Shown here piece by piece: positions 1 to 11,480 of a DNA stretch of 64,000 bases. This DNA is from Sinotaia quadrata (lineage: Eukaryota > Mollusca > Gastropoda > Architaenioglossa > Viviparidae). The stretch spans positions 73,432,163 through 73,496,162 of the forward strand of contig CM054177.1 of NCBI GenBank assembly GCA_028829895.1, in the 5' to 3' direction. Below the pieces are notes generated by a model that was not told where the DNA came from, ran no database searches, and saw only the letters and a program-made list of their open reading frames with translations. Both the position numbers and the translations under genes were made by a program. Positions within the stretch are counted from its first letter, which is position 1. Every line of letters starts with the position of its first letter.

Positions 1-1490
1 GAATGAAAAATCACTTTATTAAATCAGGCGTCAAGCAACCACAAAATACCAGTATATATTTTGTTAATTTATGTTTTCGTGTAATCAAGCAGAGCTCAGA
101 AAAAGTTATATCGAACTCCTCGCTCCACCACCCCCCCACCAAGAAAAATAAATAATAATAAAATAAATATAATACTGATGTTCGACAATTTTTCACAAAA
201 AGAAAACTAACTCCATTTACATTTTTTAAAGGTAACTTGCTTTTCAGTCTAAATTTGTTTTAACTTATGAAGAGAAAAATACAAATTACGAATGGTTAAT
301 TTTGTTCGCAGTTAATGCGTAAAATGACAATGAACAATACGGCACCTAAGTGAAAGAAAGTGGTTTAAATTCTCACGTTGTTCCAGGTGTAACAAGCTGT
401 CAAATTCCTAATTAATATGCCCAAGGCAGCATCTGTCTTAGAGATGAAATTACATTTTTTTTTACAGACCTTTTCCTTTTAGCTGAGAAATGCATTCAGT
501 CAAATGAAACATTTTTTCTCAGACTTTTTCTCTCACTGGTCGGACTGGCCTCCGGAATTTAAGTTTGGCTAGAATACTAAACCTGGAAAATTTGGCATTA
601 ATCTTTAGGTAACACATTATTTCAATGCTGACAAAACTATTGCATGTTAGCAACGGTTTGAAAGTCTAACGAAAATTATTTTTAAATATATTATTTTTCA
701 GACATAAACAATTACTCCCTTTACACTCACATACATCTTCCCACCCTCCCACCCCCAAGTGTGAACAAAGATCGCCACCCTTCTTTTTAATCTAGTACCA
801 AGCGCAGCAGTTAAGGACTTCAACTCGAAACTGAAATTATTTCGCGCGAAATCGGCGTCGGCAACAAAGCGTCCACCTGAAGACAGAAGACAGGAGCCAA
901 GGATGAAAGTAGATCTGGAAGCAAGTCAAAGAGAAGATCAATGGGACTGTCAATGCGTTTCCATTGATTCGTGTCGTCTGATTGATCGACCTTGTCTTTG
1001 GTAGATAAAAGCAAATTATTCTATAAAGGAATGAAACCGACGATGTCTTATAATTTATTTTTCAAAGTTCCATTTCCCGGCGATTTATCATTTTCAAGTA
1101 AAGATACGGAAAATCAATAACACAGAGGAGTTCACAGTCTGCTAATTTTGGGGAAATATTTGGATACCGAGACTAATAGCGGACTAACATTTCTTCACCG
1201 TCTGGTGTCTTTCAATATTCAGCGACGAACTAGCAACTGTTTATATTTAATACGGAAATAAACCGCATAGCCCATACGTATCCAAGTGACCTCTGTCACA
1301 ACTTAGCCAAGTGACGTACTGCAGAGATGATAGCATGCGTGATGACGTCAGCAGTAATGAAGAGAAACAAGAGAATCAGAATGCCAATTGTTAATTAATT
1401 AGGAAACTTCGTGATAGTCTGCAAATCTGGTGTTATTGCGGTCTTTATAAACAGTTCTCTTTGACAATAACTCCGTCAGCTTAATATACA
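1..1490. other. Unannotated AT-rich DNA
   Basis: No recognisable gene. The only reading frame of note is a 64-codon minus-strand ORF at 820-1014 in a locally GC-richer patch; its product is not recognised and no clear splice sites flank it. A perfect TGACGTCA palindrome lies at 1343-1350. Confidence 0.5.
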
Positions 1491-1568
1491 GTCGAAACAT
1501 CACATGTTTAGTAACAGGTAACAAGAGTCGAAACATCACATGATCTGTTTAGTAACAGGTAACAAGAG
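1491..1568. repeat. Tandem duplication, about 36-40 bp x 2
   Basis: Two adjacent copies start with GTCGAAACATCACATG (1491 and 1527). The second carries a 4-bp ATCT insertion. Both end in GGTAACAAGAG. Confidence 0.85.
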
Positions 1569-1647
1569 CAATTCTGTTAAAAAGTAATGTAAGATGTAAA
1601 GTGCAATAAAACTCTTTTAAAGTGTCTCCACTGTTGTTAAATCAATC

Positions 1648-1849
<202 letters not shown>

Positions 1850-2440
1850 GTATAATCATAGACATTGCTCTTATTAATGCTTATGAAATACTTTTAGTAA
1901 TATATAGATTCTCATTCTTGTCTCTGAAACAGGTTACTGTTTGTAATGATATGTTAAGTCTCTACAATAGCGTAGTGTTTATTGTAATATATTGTGCTTG
2001 TAGTTGTTATTTCGTCTGCTCTGCATTGTATTCGTTTAGTGTTCCGATTCCTAAAAATCGATTGGAACTTGTTTCAGTACGACTCTGCCATGGAAACTGA
2101 ACTTTGTGTCTGCGACTGAATTAGGAAACATAAAATTAGGAAATTATAGTTTACGTGGCTAGACAGTCCTTCAGCGCTAATGCGACTGAGAAAGATTCAC
2201 TTTTGACATTTTTATCTGACTACCCGATAGTTTTGTCAAAGAATTCAATACATGTTTGCTCGCGCGCGTGCATAAATACATATACTACACGTACAAAATA
2301 AAACTGTTACGCCCTATGATATTAACTGTCGGGTATATTTCAAAAAGACCCGCCGAAGTTTGTTGCAGAATTATTCTTCTATCGAAACCAGGATATGTAA
2401 ACACACAAAGAAAATAAGGCATGGAGACGGTGTACAGGAA
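1850..2440. other. Unannotated AT-rich DNA
   Basis: Nothing recognised apart from short chance ORFs. The 2285-2494 minus ORF overlaps the inverted-repeat region that follows. Confidence 0.5.
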
Positions 2441-2545
2441 AACTAAATATAGATTACATTTTGGCAATTGTGTTAGAGATGGAATTTTATACACGCATGA
2501 AAACTAAATATAGATAAAATTTGACAATTGTGTTAGAGATGGAAT
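2441..2545. repeat. Direct repeat, about 61-bp period x 1.7
   Basis: The segment from AACTAAATATAGAT to TTAGAGATGGAA recurs at 2441 and 2502 with few changes. Confidence 0.8.
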
Positions 2546-2844
2546 GATGAAAAAGAACTTTGCTTTCAGAGATAAAAATATGGATGGAATTCGCATTTAG
2601 TAGAAGCTTTTTTACAGTTTAATTATATACGGAAAGTTATATTGTTGTAATCTGCAGGATTTGTGAATAATTTTACTCAACTGTTTAAAATCAAATAAAT
2701 TAAGTGCTGTAAAGATAAAAACATAAGTATAGATTTCACAGGAAAAACACTTTTTATGTGAAAATTGATGAGCACGCAAACAATTTTTAGGACGTTTGGT
2801 TTTAGTAATTTGGTTTTCATGCGTGTATAAAATTTCATCTCTAA
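2473..2844. repeat. Inverted repeat, 32-bp arms
   Basis: The arm at 2473-2504 (starts TTAGAGATGGAATTTTATAC) is the reverse complement of 2813-2844 with one mismatch. Weaker inverted similarity continues outward (CCTGGTTTCGA occurs in opposite orientation near 2385 and 2941). It may be the remains of a fold-back element. Confidence 0.8.
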
Positions 2845-2999
2845 AACAATTCGTTAATGGACAGGTAAGAAGTAATGCGCCAACATTGTCTGATAATAGA
2901 AAATATTTCAGCTCTAGAATTAACAGTAAATTGAACCTTGTCCTGGTTTCGAGAAATTGTAAAACCTGTTCTGAAATAAATTAGCTGAGCAGTAAAAAC

Positions 3000-3078
3000 A
3001 AGTATTACATTATGCTGAACTGATACATAAAAAACAATGTGCATAGTTTGTGTCTCAGTTCAGCGTAATGCAATACTT
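3000..3078. repeat. Hairpin, 24-bp arms
   Basis: The arms 3000-3023 and 3055-3078 are reverse complements at 22 of 24 positions, around a loop of about 31 nt. Weaker pairing (CTGAG/CTCAG) extends outward towards 2975 and 3110. It lies directly beside a family A fragment. Confidence 0.85.
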
Positions 3079-3124
3079 ACAGTGTTTACGAGTAGCCTTT
3101 AAGTCTCAGCTGAGTTTATTTAAT

Positions 3125-3414
3125 CATTAAGATCGTTAAATATAAATTTAAAAAAATGTTTTATTAATCCTTTACTAAGAAGTTTCCACTTACAAAAATA
3201 ATACTTTCACGACAGTAAAACATCTATCTTATTATTAGGTAAAGACTAGAGTTTTACGACACCCTTATAATTCGCAAAGTGAGAGACATGATGGTTTTGT
3301 GGGAAAAATTATTAATAACTATAAATTAAGATTCACGATCACTTGTAATTAGTTATGTGTTATTAATTCATAAATAATAATCATAACGAATGAAGGGTGC
3401 TCCACAGAGGTGTC
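3125..3414 (-). mobile_element. Family A dispersed repeat, left-part fragment (copy A1)
   Basis: Read on the minus strand it runs GTGACACCTCTGTGGAGCAC, then CATGTCTCTCACTTTGCG, then AACTTCTTAGTAAAGG. This is the same order as the copies at 22.6-23.1, 38.4, 40.2 and 45.4 kb. It is non-coding and truncated at the 3125 side, and is closest to the copy at 22.6-23.1 kb. The family was defined here by comparing copies within the window; its superfamily is unknown. Confidence 0.8.
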
Positions 3415-3643
3415 ACGGGTATATTGTAATGTATTTGTATGCTTCCGATTATTCTTAATTATGCCAAGATTTCAATATGTATTTCAGTAATGGTAAGGGA
3501 TAATAATTTGCTCAATTACTCTATGTTATTCTATTCTTGAGAAAACTCACCAAACAATGATCCAACTAATTTTGTCTGAACTGAAAGCATTCATGCAAAC
3601 AAATATCATCGGAGACGTTATACATGTTGTGGGAATAGATGTT

Positions 3644-3681
<38 letters not shown>

Positions 3682-5084
3682 GCGCGCCCACCAACCACAC
3701 GCGCATGTACATACACTGCAAGAACTGATAGATTAAAATATAGGATTAATTGCAGAGACTAAAAGATATATATGTGACAGTTAATTAGTCGTGGATTAAT
3801 AGAGATGCCGAGACAATTTCCAGACGGAGTTCATAAAAGTGTAATACTGTTCGATTCTTTCCTTCATTTGCAACAGCATCTTTTGAAAAATCAATGCATA
3901 ACAGCTAGTATTAGTAACAGCTAGCTGATTATCTCATGATTATGAGCTCTTAGCATGATTACATTAATTATTTAATATGAGGCTTAACAGACCTGTCAGG
4001 AACGTATTGTCAAAACTCACGATGAGAATACCCCCATCCCCAACCCAATAAAACTTAGAGAGACCGAAACCATTTATTTTGGAGAAGCATCACAACAACT
4101 TCTATTTCTTTGTTGATGCATTGTTAACACAATTCATAAAATAATGTCCTGTTTGAAGATCACTCCTTTGAAATGTTGTTTAGAAAGCAGCTAATTAAAA
4201 TATGAATTATAGGCTTTATGAATCTGTCATCTGTGGAGCATCTAAGGAATGTAGTTAGTTAAGTTATTCTCAGTTGTCTCCAATAGTTTCAAATGTCCTT
4301 AGTTATTTCTTAATTAATTTGAGAGTGTATGTAGTAGTTTCTATATTACTGAACTATTATTAATGAAATACGCTGAAAAAGTGTTTAGCAGATTTACAGT
4401 TGAATGAATGGTAGCATGAAAGATTTTGTCCTATATTCTATCTTCTCATCCTTTATTCTGAGAGTTGAGAGTGAGTTAAGAGAACGATTATAGTCAAGAG
4501 ACCGAATCTCATATAAAAGTCAATCATTTGCAGACACCGGATGCTATTGCGGGTATGACGATTGATGATACGTCCAGACTGAGTGTATGAAGAAGTTATT
4601 TCCCTTGCTGACACTAATTTCTGCTTGATCGACCCATTGATAATTATCTTCGAAAATCAACGAGACAAGTCACTGTTTCTACAGTGTACCTATTCAGTGC
4701 ATCAGAAAGGGTCCTATATGCATAGTTAGCTGTTTAAATCTTGTTTCACTTCTTATTGCATTTCTAGATTTAGTTCTGACTCCATTCTACTAAAACAATG
4801 AGTGGGAAAAACTGCATAGTTCTACTGTCGAGTCCAATTAAACTAACTTTATGAGTGATGAAAATAATCTCAAGAGATTAAAAGAAAGGATTCTAAAGGC
4901 ATTAACTACATCAACTAATTTGACTTTAAATACATGAGACAGTTAACTTTAATAAATCTGACTGACATTTACCCAGCCTAATATTTTTGTCGGGAGATGT
5001 AACTCTTACATCTTGCGTTAAAACGGTTGTGGCCCTTCCTGTATACAAAATTATACTCCATTCTCTTTATCTCTGTGTGCCTGT
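3415..5084. other. Unannotated AT-rich DNA
   Basis: Apart from a CA array at 3645-3687 no coding or structured feature was recognised. Confidence 0.5.
3645..3687. repeat. (CA)n(CG)n microsatellite
   Basis: About 17 CA units followed directly by CGCGCGCG, a purine-pyrimidine alternation prone to Z-DNA. Confidence 0.95.
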
Positions 5085-5130
5085 CTGTCTATATCTATCT
5101 ATCTATCTATCTATGTATCTATCTATCTAT
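5085..5130. repeat. (CTAT)n short microsatellite
   Basis: Roughly ten CTAT units with one GTAT interruption. Confidence 0.95.
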
Positions 5131-5712
5131 TGAACCAGTACAATTCTTTAAATTATTTTCGTGATCAGTTTCATAATTAATATATTTGTCCATAAAGTAA
5201 GTTGCCCTTACTATGTAGGGCGGGAAGCGAAGAACCAAATTAACCATTCATTGCATTTTTTGCATTACTTACTATTTTAGTTGTTTATTTTATTAATATT
5301 CTTTTTAGTAAACACTTTCATCTAAATTCTTTTATCTAATCTCCATTCCTCCTCTCTCGTCTATTTCTTTTTCAGTCATTTTACGATGGTAACACAATAT
5401 CCGTCTAGTTATCATCGGGGGGTGGGGGTGGGGGGCAAATGCTGAGATCGGATTTATCACCCGCGCAATGCAAGGACCCACAGTGGATTACTGAGTACTG
5501 GAGCACCCACTATAAAAGACAGTGCTTGTGACTAGCTCAATTACTTATAGAAACAAGCAGCACTTATTAACCTTACAATTTCCTTTACAGGGAATTACAG
5601 CTCATCTGTCCAAATATACAGTGCCCCGTTGTAAGGCAAGTAATTTAGTAATAAAAGTGAAACAACGCTATTACTTTAAACAATTTAAGTTCTTATATTC
5701 GTGTAATATTAC
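5131..5712. other. Unannotated DNA
   Basis: Contains a G-rich run near 5417-5434 (G-quadruplex potential). A plus ORF at 5522-5785 runs into the neighbouring transposon; its product is not recognised. Confidence 0.4.
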
Positions 5713-5895
5713 TGAATTTACAGACCTGCCTACCCCCCACCTTAGGAAACCAGAAGATCACTGGTCCAAAACCAGAAGATTTTGAATGGAAACCAGAAGA
5801 TTTTATGCGGAGTCTGGCTTTTTAATAGAAATACCAATAATATAAAATAAATGCAAAATAAAAAAAATAATGTTAATATTTGTAAATAAACTTAC

Positions 5896-5991
5896 CAATA
5901 ATGTAATGATTAATGCAAAGCACAACAATTTGTCTACATTTTGTCTAGTCTCCATTCCACTGTTTATTTTAGATGAATTTTTGTCAAGCAC
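5896..5991 (-). pseudogene. Exon-like remnant inside the 2.3-kb transposon
   Basis: Minus-strand open frame starting MLDKNSSKINSG and running to ATTACATTATTG, followed by a good splice donor (GTAAGTTT). It lies inside the TIR-bounded element, so it is more likely part of the element's own gene than of a host gene. No family recognised. Confidence 0.25.
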
Positions 5992-6021
5992 ACCAAGTGT
6001 TAGTTTTATTTAGATATTTCT

Positions 6022-6123
6022 TTAGACTTCATCTGAAGAAGGATCTTCACATTTCAGAATAATGGGCCATTGAAGTACCGCATCATGATTTTCACTTTTA
6101 CAGAAATTCATTAAATATTTCAT
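6022..6123 (-). pseudogene. C-terminal coding remnant inside the 2.3-kb transposon
   Basis: A 33-codon minus-strand frame beginning MKYLMNFCKSENHD and ending in the acidic tail CEDPSSDEV before a TAA stop. Its residue composition (FCKSE, LQWPII, CEDPSSDE) looks like protein, unlike the surrounding AT-rich noise. The frame is closed a few codons upstream by TAA. It may be the last piece of a transposase gene on the minus strand. Family not recognised. Confidence 0.35.
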
Positions 6124-7570
6124 AAATGGATTTATTTAAAAATATATATTTAACTTTTTATTATCTAATGTACAAGCCACAAAAAGGAACATGAGCCTAT
6201 TGAAAAATTTTAAGAAAAAAGTTATGATTTTTTTTTATTGTACCCATCTAAAATATATAATTTGGGAGAACATGTAGAATTTAAAAAAATAAAATTTACT
6301 TAAACCTAAAGCATATAGGCTTTCATCCATGCACAACCTTTTAATTTTATGTATGAGAAACTAGTATACCAAATTTCAGGGACATGGAATAATTACAACT
6401 ATTCAAAAGGGGTCTTAGCATTTAGTTCAACAGAGGAAAAAAGTCATTTTGAGAAAAACACATTTAAAGTAAAATAAAGACTACAGAACTTTAAAAGTGT
6501 TCAAGTGGTTTATTTTTTTAAAATAAATATACCCTATCCATACTACATTGGACTGCTCTTAGTCATTTAGCTCTCCCAGAATTAAATATACTAATACTAT
6601 ATAATACTATACTTTACATCCTCATTGTACAGTCTTTTTATTTTCTAATACTACATAGAACCAGAATATTGCAAAGAAATTAAAAAAAATATATATTTAT
6701 CAATCCACATTAATAAAATTTGGAATATATGTTGTCTTTGTTATGAGAAAGCAATACCAGTTATTAGTTTTAGAATATCTGGTTCAGATTTTAATTTATA
6801 AATGTTTTAAATATATAAAACACCTGTATTTTTCTAAATTTACATGTCCATTAGACTAGAGAAAAAACAGTGAAAGTCTTCCTGTAACATTTAAAATGTT
6901 ATTAAAAAGACATTATTCTTCAATAAGCATGCTTTGTTAATTAAGAATTGGATATGATTAATATTATTATTTTTAATGTTTTATGCATTTCTTTTGTCTT
7001 CAATGTATGTGTATTTATTATCATGCCTTCTAAAATTCTATTATAATGTGTGTACTGCGTAATCACAAAATATCAACGGCTAATTTACAAATACATGTAT
7101 ATTTATAGGCCTATATATATTTCTAATTTTTTATTATTTTTTTTAGCAGAAATGATTAAAATAAAAAATTCGACTAAATCAAAATGTTCACAATTCCGTA
7201 AATTACTTTCAAACAAATTTGACTCAGGATCATTTCTTTATCGCCGATGATCTTTTGTTTTAAAACTTGTGTCACTTTTTTAAAAAAAATAAATTTTGAA
7301 GCCTTACATATTATATAACTTATATTATAAGAATAATTACAACGGATTCTAGAAAAATGATTATTTGAACCTCAATGCGGTTTCAAACATAGGCCTACCG
7401 TTATTGAAAACGCCAATCTTTTTCCTAGCATTGCAATATAATTCGTCAAAGTAGCTCGTTTTGGACGGATAATTTCTGAAGAAAATTGCATAGACTGTCT
7501 TACATGTAAGTTGAATGTTATTTATTAAAGTAAATATTTCGTAATTGTCACGCATATACTATCGCTACGT

Positions 7571-7583
7571 GGCCGCCATTTTG
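7571..7583 (-). promoter_or_regulatory. YY1-like CAAAATGGCGGCC box, putative promoter
   Basis: Read on the minus strand, CAAAATGGCGGCC resembles the YY1 core (AANATGGCGGC) found just downstream of many animal start sites. It lies in the only locally GC-richer patch of the 2.3-kb element. A minus ORF starts just beyond it (7555 down to 7361). In the opposite direction a good splice donor, CGCACG|GTAAGTTT, lies at 7856, as expected for a short non-coding first exon on the plus strand. Transcription direction is unresolved. Confidence 0.4.
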
Positions 7584-8263
7584 AAAAAGCGAACTTCGTC
7601 TATCGGTCGAACGGGCAGTAAAAACGTTATGAACCGAATTTGCTTATCCCGCTAAGCTCTGACTTCTCAACATAAAAAATATTTAAAGAAAATGTTTATT
7701 TCACGAGCGAAATTCTGTTTTGTCAACTAAAATTAATAACGGCCGACGAATAAGATTCCGGAAGTGTTAGAAAAGGACTCGTATGCTGAAGAGCTCATAG
7801 CAGACAACAGAGAAGCAGTTAGAGTTACGCCGCCGTTAGCTCTATTGAACGCACGGTAAGTTTTTCGTCCTGTCATAATCGATCGTGAAAAAAAAAATTG
7901 AAAATGAAAATGAAAGCGGAAGATTTCTTTTGGAAGCGGAAGAGCGGGAGATTCGAGGTAAAAGCGGGAGATTCTTCCGCTAAAAGCGGAAGGTAGGCAG
8001 GTATGAATTTATGGTACGCTGCAATCGCAAGTTAAATACATGTCTACAGATGCGAATTTCCAGACACACATAACTAGTCTCTGTTTTATAATATGCTCTT
8101 TCCCTTCTGTGATTTTTGCACAATTATAAACACTCTTTTTTAGTGTAATGTTTTCTGCTTTTAAAATAAATACACTACCTCAATGAATTTGTTGAAATAG
8201 TTTTGGAAGTCAATGTTTTGCATCCGCTCTTTTTACTTAATTGAAATACAATCCCCTTCTCCC

Positions 8264-8264
<1 letters not shown>

Positions 8265-8348
<84 letters not shown>
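8265..8348. repeat. (AC)n microsatellite
   Basis: About 42 uninterrupted AC units followed by CGCGCGCG. Confidence 0.98.
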
Positions 8349-8352
<4 letters not shown>

Positions 8353-8619
8353 GCGCGCGTGAAATATTCTCATTGTCAGATTTTTTATTCCCTTACCGCA
8401 GGATAGATCTCCATTAGCAGAACATTTTTCAATTGTGATATGTCTTCATAGATTTTTTCCATTCCATATGATAAATGTTCTTTCGATCTAATAAATCAAT
8501 ATTGCCAGTATTTTTTCTGTATGAGAAATTTCCATTAACTTTTTGCCTTGCTTTGCTGTCTTAGCAGATAGCCCCCTTACAAATACCCACTCGATTTCAT
8601 TCATGACCTGCTTAAAATG

Positions 8620-9118
8620 TACCGCTTATTTATTCCTGGTCTACTAACAATAGTCTACGCTATTGCATTCATGGCCTTTTTATATTATCAAAGTTATTTT
8701 ATTCATGGCCTATTTAAAACATTCATCTCTATTTATTCCTGACCTATTTAATCTATTCATAACTTACTTGAAATGATCCACGATAATTCAATCCTTACCT
8801 ACTTAAAAGGGTCCACTTAAATTTATTCCTGGTGTTCTGAAAAGGGTTCACGTTAATATATTCCTGACCCATTTATAAAGGGCCTTGCTAGTTTATTCCT
8901 AGCCCATTTAAAAAGGACCACGCTAGTTTATTCCTGGCATATTTAAAAAGGTACGCGCTTATTTACTCCTGACCTATTTAAAAAGGTACGCGCTTATTTA
9001 CTCCTGACCTATTTAAAAAGGTACGCGCTTATTTACTCCTGACCTATTTAAAAAGGTACGCGCTTATTTACTCCTGGCCTATTTAAAAAAGGTACGTGCT
9101 TATTTACTCCTGGCCCAC
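8620..9118. repeat. Minisatellite, about 35-bp unit, with homogenisation gradient
   Basis: The unit contains TTTATTCCTGGCCTATTTAA and then GGTACGCGC. Copies from about 8620 to 8930 are highly diverged in sequence and length. From about 8945 to 9100 four or five copies are nearly identical at period 35-36. Confidence 0.9.
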
Positions 9119-9757
9119 TTGAAACGTCCATGCTATTTTGGCAGACATCAGCATTGCAAAAAAAGAAACACACCCCACCCCACCCCTCAAAAACAAAACA
9201 CAACAAAAACAAAGAAGAAACACCACCACATTTTATGAATGTAATGAACACACCCAGGCATATGATACAGTGCCTTCTACCGCATTTATGTAACATTTAT
9301 GAAGACTGATATTGGTACTTATGAATTACTTCACGGTGTGAAGGTCTGCTGAGAGCTAACAATCAGCCACGCTTGAAAAGATCCGGTCAGTTCAAGGACA
9401 AGAAACCCTTGCATGCAGTCCCTTGATTGAAAGATAACCTCGAGCATTGCCTGCGTGGTAACCGTCTACCCAGTCAGAACGTTTTGCGCTTGATTACTCA
9501 CGCAAGGCGGCAATATCCGACCAGACAAACTGCAGGCGACAGGACAGGGAACGTGGCGCTTTTGTTGCGCTAGCTCAAAATCGAAATCCTGCTGTTGATA
9601 CTTTTGAAAAATATTTACTAATATTTACGAACGATCAGGTAACAGCCAGTGACGTACTGGACTACGGTTAATTAGAAAATATGTTTTTCTTGTCACTGAA
9701 TCGAATAATGACATTGTGGTACGTGAAAGGACAAAGATTATGTAGCTGAACACCTTA
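9119..9757. other. Unannotated DNA
   Basis: A moderately GC-richer segment at 9330-9600 with no open frame or RNA gene recognised. Confidence 0.4.
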
Positions 9758-9918
9758 TGACAGTGTATACAAAGTGCTGAAATGAATCACAATATTGTTA
9801 ATAAGAAAAATATAAGGTAAGACGATTGACAAATATTGACAGTGTATACAAAGTGCTGAAATGAATCACAATATTGTTAATAAGAAAAATATAAGGTAAG
9901 ACGATTGACACATATTGA
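9758..9918. repeat. Tandem duplication, 79 bp x 2
   Basis: TGACAGTGTATACAAAGTGC begins at 9758 and again at 9837. The two units are almost identical, so the duplication is recent. Confidence 0.95.
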
Positions 9919-10484
9919 AAACGAGTTAGTCAGAGGTAGGAGAGACGCTTTCATGACAAATATTTAGATGAGAAAGCATAGTGACAAAGATTATTCTATA
10001 GATGTGAAATATTCAAACAAGGAGGAAATTTATCAGAGAACATCCAAGAAAAAAAATATTAAAGAGGAATGTCATTAAGAATGGGAAATTTCACGTAGAC
10101 TAAAACAAAATATTATGTGATATAAAATTAATTAATAATAGAATTAATAACATAAAGTAATAATTAAATATAATTAAAATATGAATTAAATTATAAAACA
10201 CTTAGTACGATATTTAAGTATGAATCATTGAGGCAAGCAAGAAAATTTCGAATGAAAAAAATGTACGGTAATTATGCTTCGACTAGCTAGAAATTGTTGT
10301 TTGTAAAAATAATACCAAAAAATAATGAAAAATAAAAATATACATATATATGCAGATGCACACATAATTTGGTCACTGTACAAATAATAAATACTTCCGA
10401 GGAAAGCTAACAATTGATTAATTTAACTCAACTTTAGGTGTTTGCTCTTAAGAAACTTGGAATTGTATTTTACTCATGATTATC
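9919..10484. other. Unannotated AT-rich DNA
   Basis: Very AT-rich, with no supported feature. Confidence 0.5.
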
Positions 10485-10499
10485 AACCAGCTCAAGGGC

Positions 10500-10617
10500 T
10501 TAGCTGTGAAAATGTTGGAACTTTTTGTCTATGTCTTTGTTTATTGTCTGAAGATCCGATGCCAACTCTATGACTTTGCTGTGAGCAATAGTGTCCCCAG
10601 CCATTTCGAGAGCTTTA
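10500..10617 (-). CDS. Candidate terminal coding exon, product unknown
   Basis: On the minus strand a strong acceptor (a long T run then ACAG) is followed by one base and an open frame KALEMAGDTIAHSKV...QHFHS ending in TAA at 10502-10500. The 38 codons look like a helical coiled-coil tail (heptad-like L/I spacing: VIELASDLQTINKDI). The exon needs an upstream exon ending in phase 2; the candidate exon at 13.3 kb ends in phase 0, so they cannot be joined directly. Weak repeats of the DNA lie nearby (CCAGC...TTTGCTGTGA-like segments near 10485, 10561, 10597 and 10657), and the peptide itself shows two SK-led 13-residue halves. A degenerate minisatellite is therefore a real alternative. Function not recognised. 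Confidence 0.35.
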
Positions 10618-10969
10618 CTGTAAAAAAAAATATAAATTCTTTATGACTCTAGGCTCAAAGCCAGCTTCAGGGATTTGCTAGTGAATTACTCGAAACTATT
10701 ATGTAGGGGGCCAAATGAAAACAAAAATAAAATTAAAAATCAGCCCAAATAACAAGCAAACCTCATTGAGTTATATTTCGGATACCGTTGGCGGATAGCG
10801 GATTGAATACTACAATTATTGTGACAGTGAATATAAAGCCGAGACAAACTTTATACTGCGAATGAAGAAAATATGTTTTTCAAGCCATTAGAGAGCTCCA
10901 TAGAACAGTCAGACTATAAACTCATAGCTATGTGTAAATAGCCAAACTGCAAAAAGCATGATTCACCCG

Positions 10970-11480
10970 TAATCTGTGACGTCAGCCTGCAAACTTCATG
11001 ACACACTTCATCACTGATGACAGCCAATTTAGTCCATGACTAAATATGTGATATGTGACGTCAACCTGCAAATTGCATGACTCACACTTGATCAGCGACG
11101 TCAGCCTGCAAAGCGACTCATACATGATCACTGATGATAGCCTGTATAGCCCACGACTAATATGTGATCTGTGACGTCAATCCGCGAAGTGCCAAGACCC
11201 ACGCCTGATCTGTGACGTCAATCCGCGAAGTGCCAAGACCCACGCCTGATCTGTGACGTCAATCCGCGAAGTGCCAAGACCCACGCCTGATCTGTGACGT
11301 CAATCCGCGAAGTGCCAAGACCCACGCCTGATCTGTGACGTCAATCCGCGAAGTGCCAAGACCCACGCCTGATCTGCGACGTCAAACTACAAAGTGCGCG
11401 ACTCACACGTGATCGTGATGACCGTTTGTATAGTCCATGACTAATATGGATCAGTGATATATTATGACTCATGACGTCAA
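10970..11480. repeat. Minisatellite array carrying TGACGTCA in each unit
   Basis: Five perfect 41-bp units occupy 11165-11369 (unit starts TGATCTGTGACGTCAATCCG), flanked on both sides by diverged units. TGACGTCA is present at 10977, 11056, 11172, 11213, 11254, 11295, 11336 and 11472, with the variant CGACGTCA at about 11096 and 11377. TGACGTCA is the full consensus palindrome bound by CREB/ATF bZIP proteins. Whether it is used here is unknown. Confidence 0.95.

Larger units (their letters stand above)
5721..8003. mobile_element. 2.3-kb DNA transposon with TIRs and target-site duplication
   Basis: The left end is CAGACCTGCCTACC (5721-5734). The right end GGTAGGCAGGTATG (7992-8005) is its reverse complement with one mismatch. 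TGAATTTA occurs directly outside the left end (5713-5720) and again at 8004-8011, which fits an 8-bp target-site duplication. If the TIR is taken as the full 14 bp on both sides, the duplication is the 6-bp AATTTA. Subterminal direct motifs are abundant: CCAGAAGATT x3-4 on the left, and AGCGGAAG or AGCGGGAGATT x5 on the right. The interior is very AT-rich with only short minus-strand coding remnants, so this copy looks non-autonomous or internally decayed. An 8-bp duplication would suit hAT, but I cannot assign the superfamily from the sequence. Confidence 0.8.
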
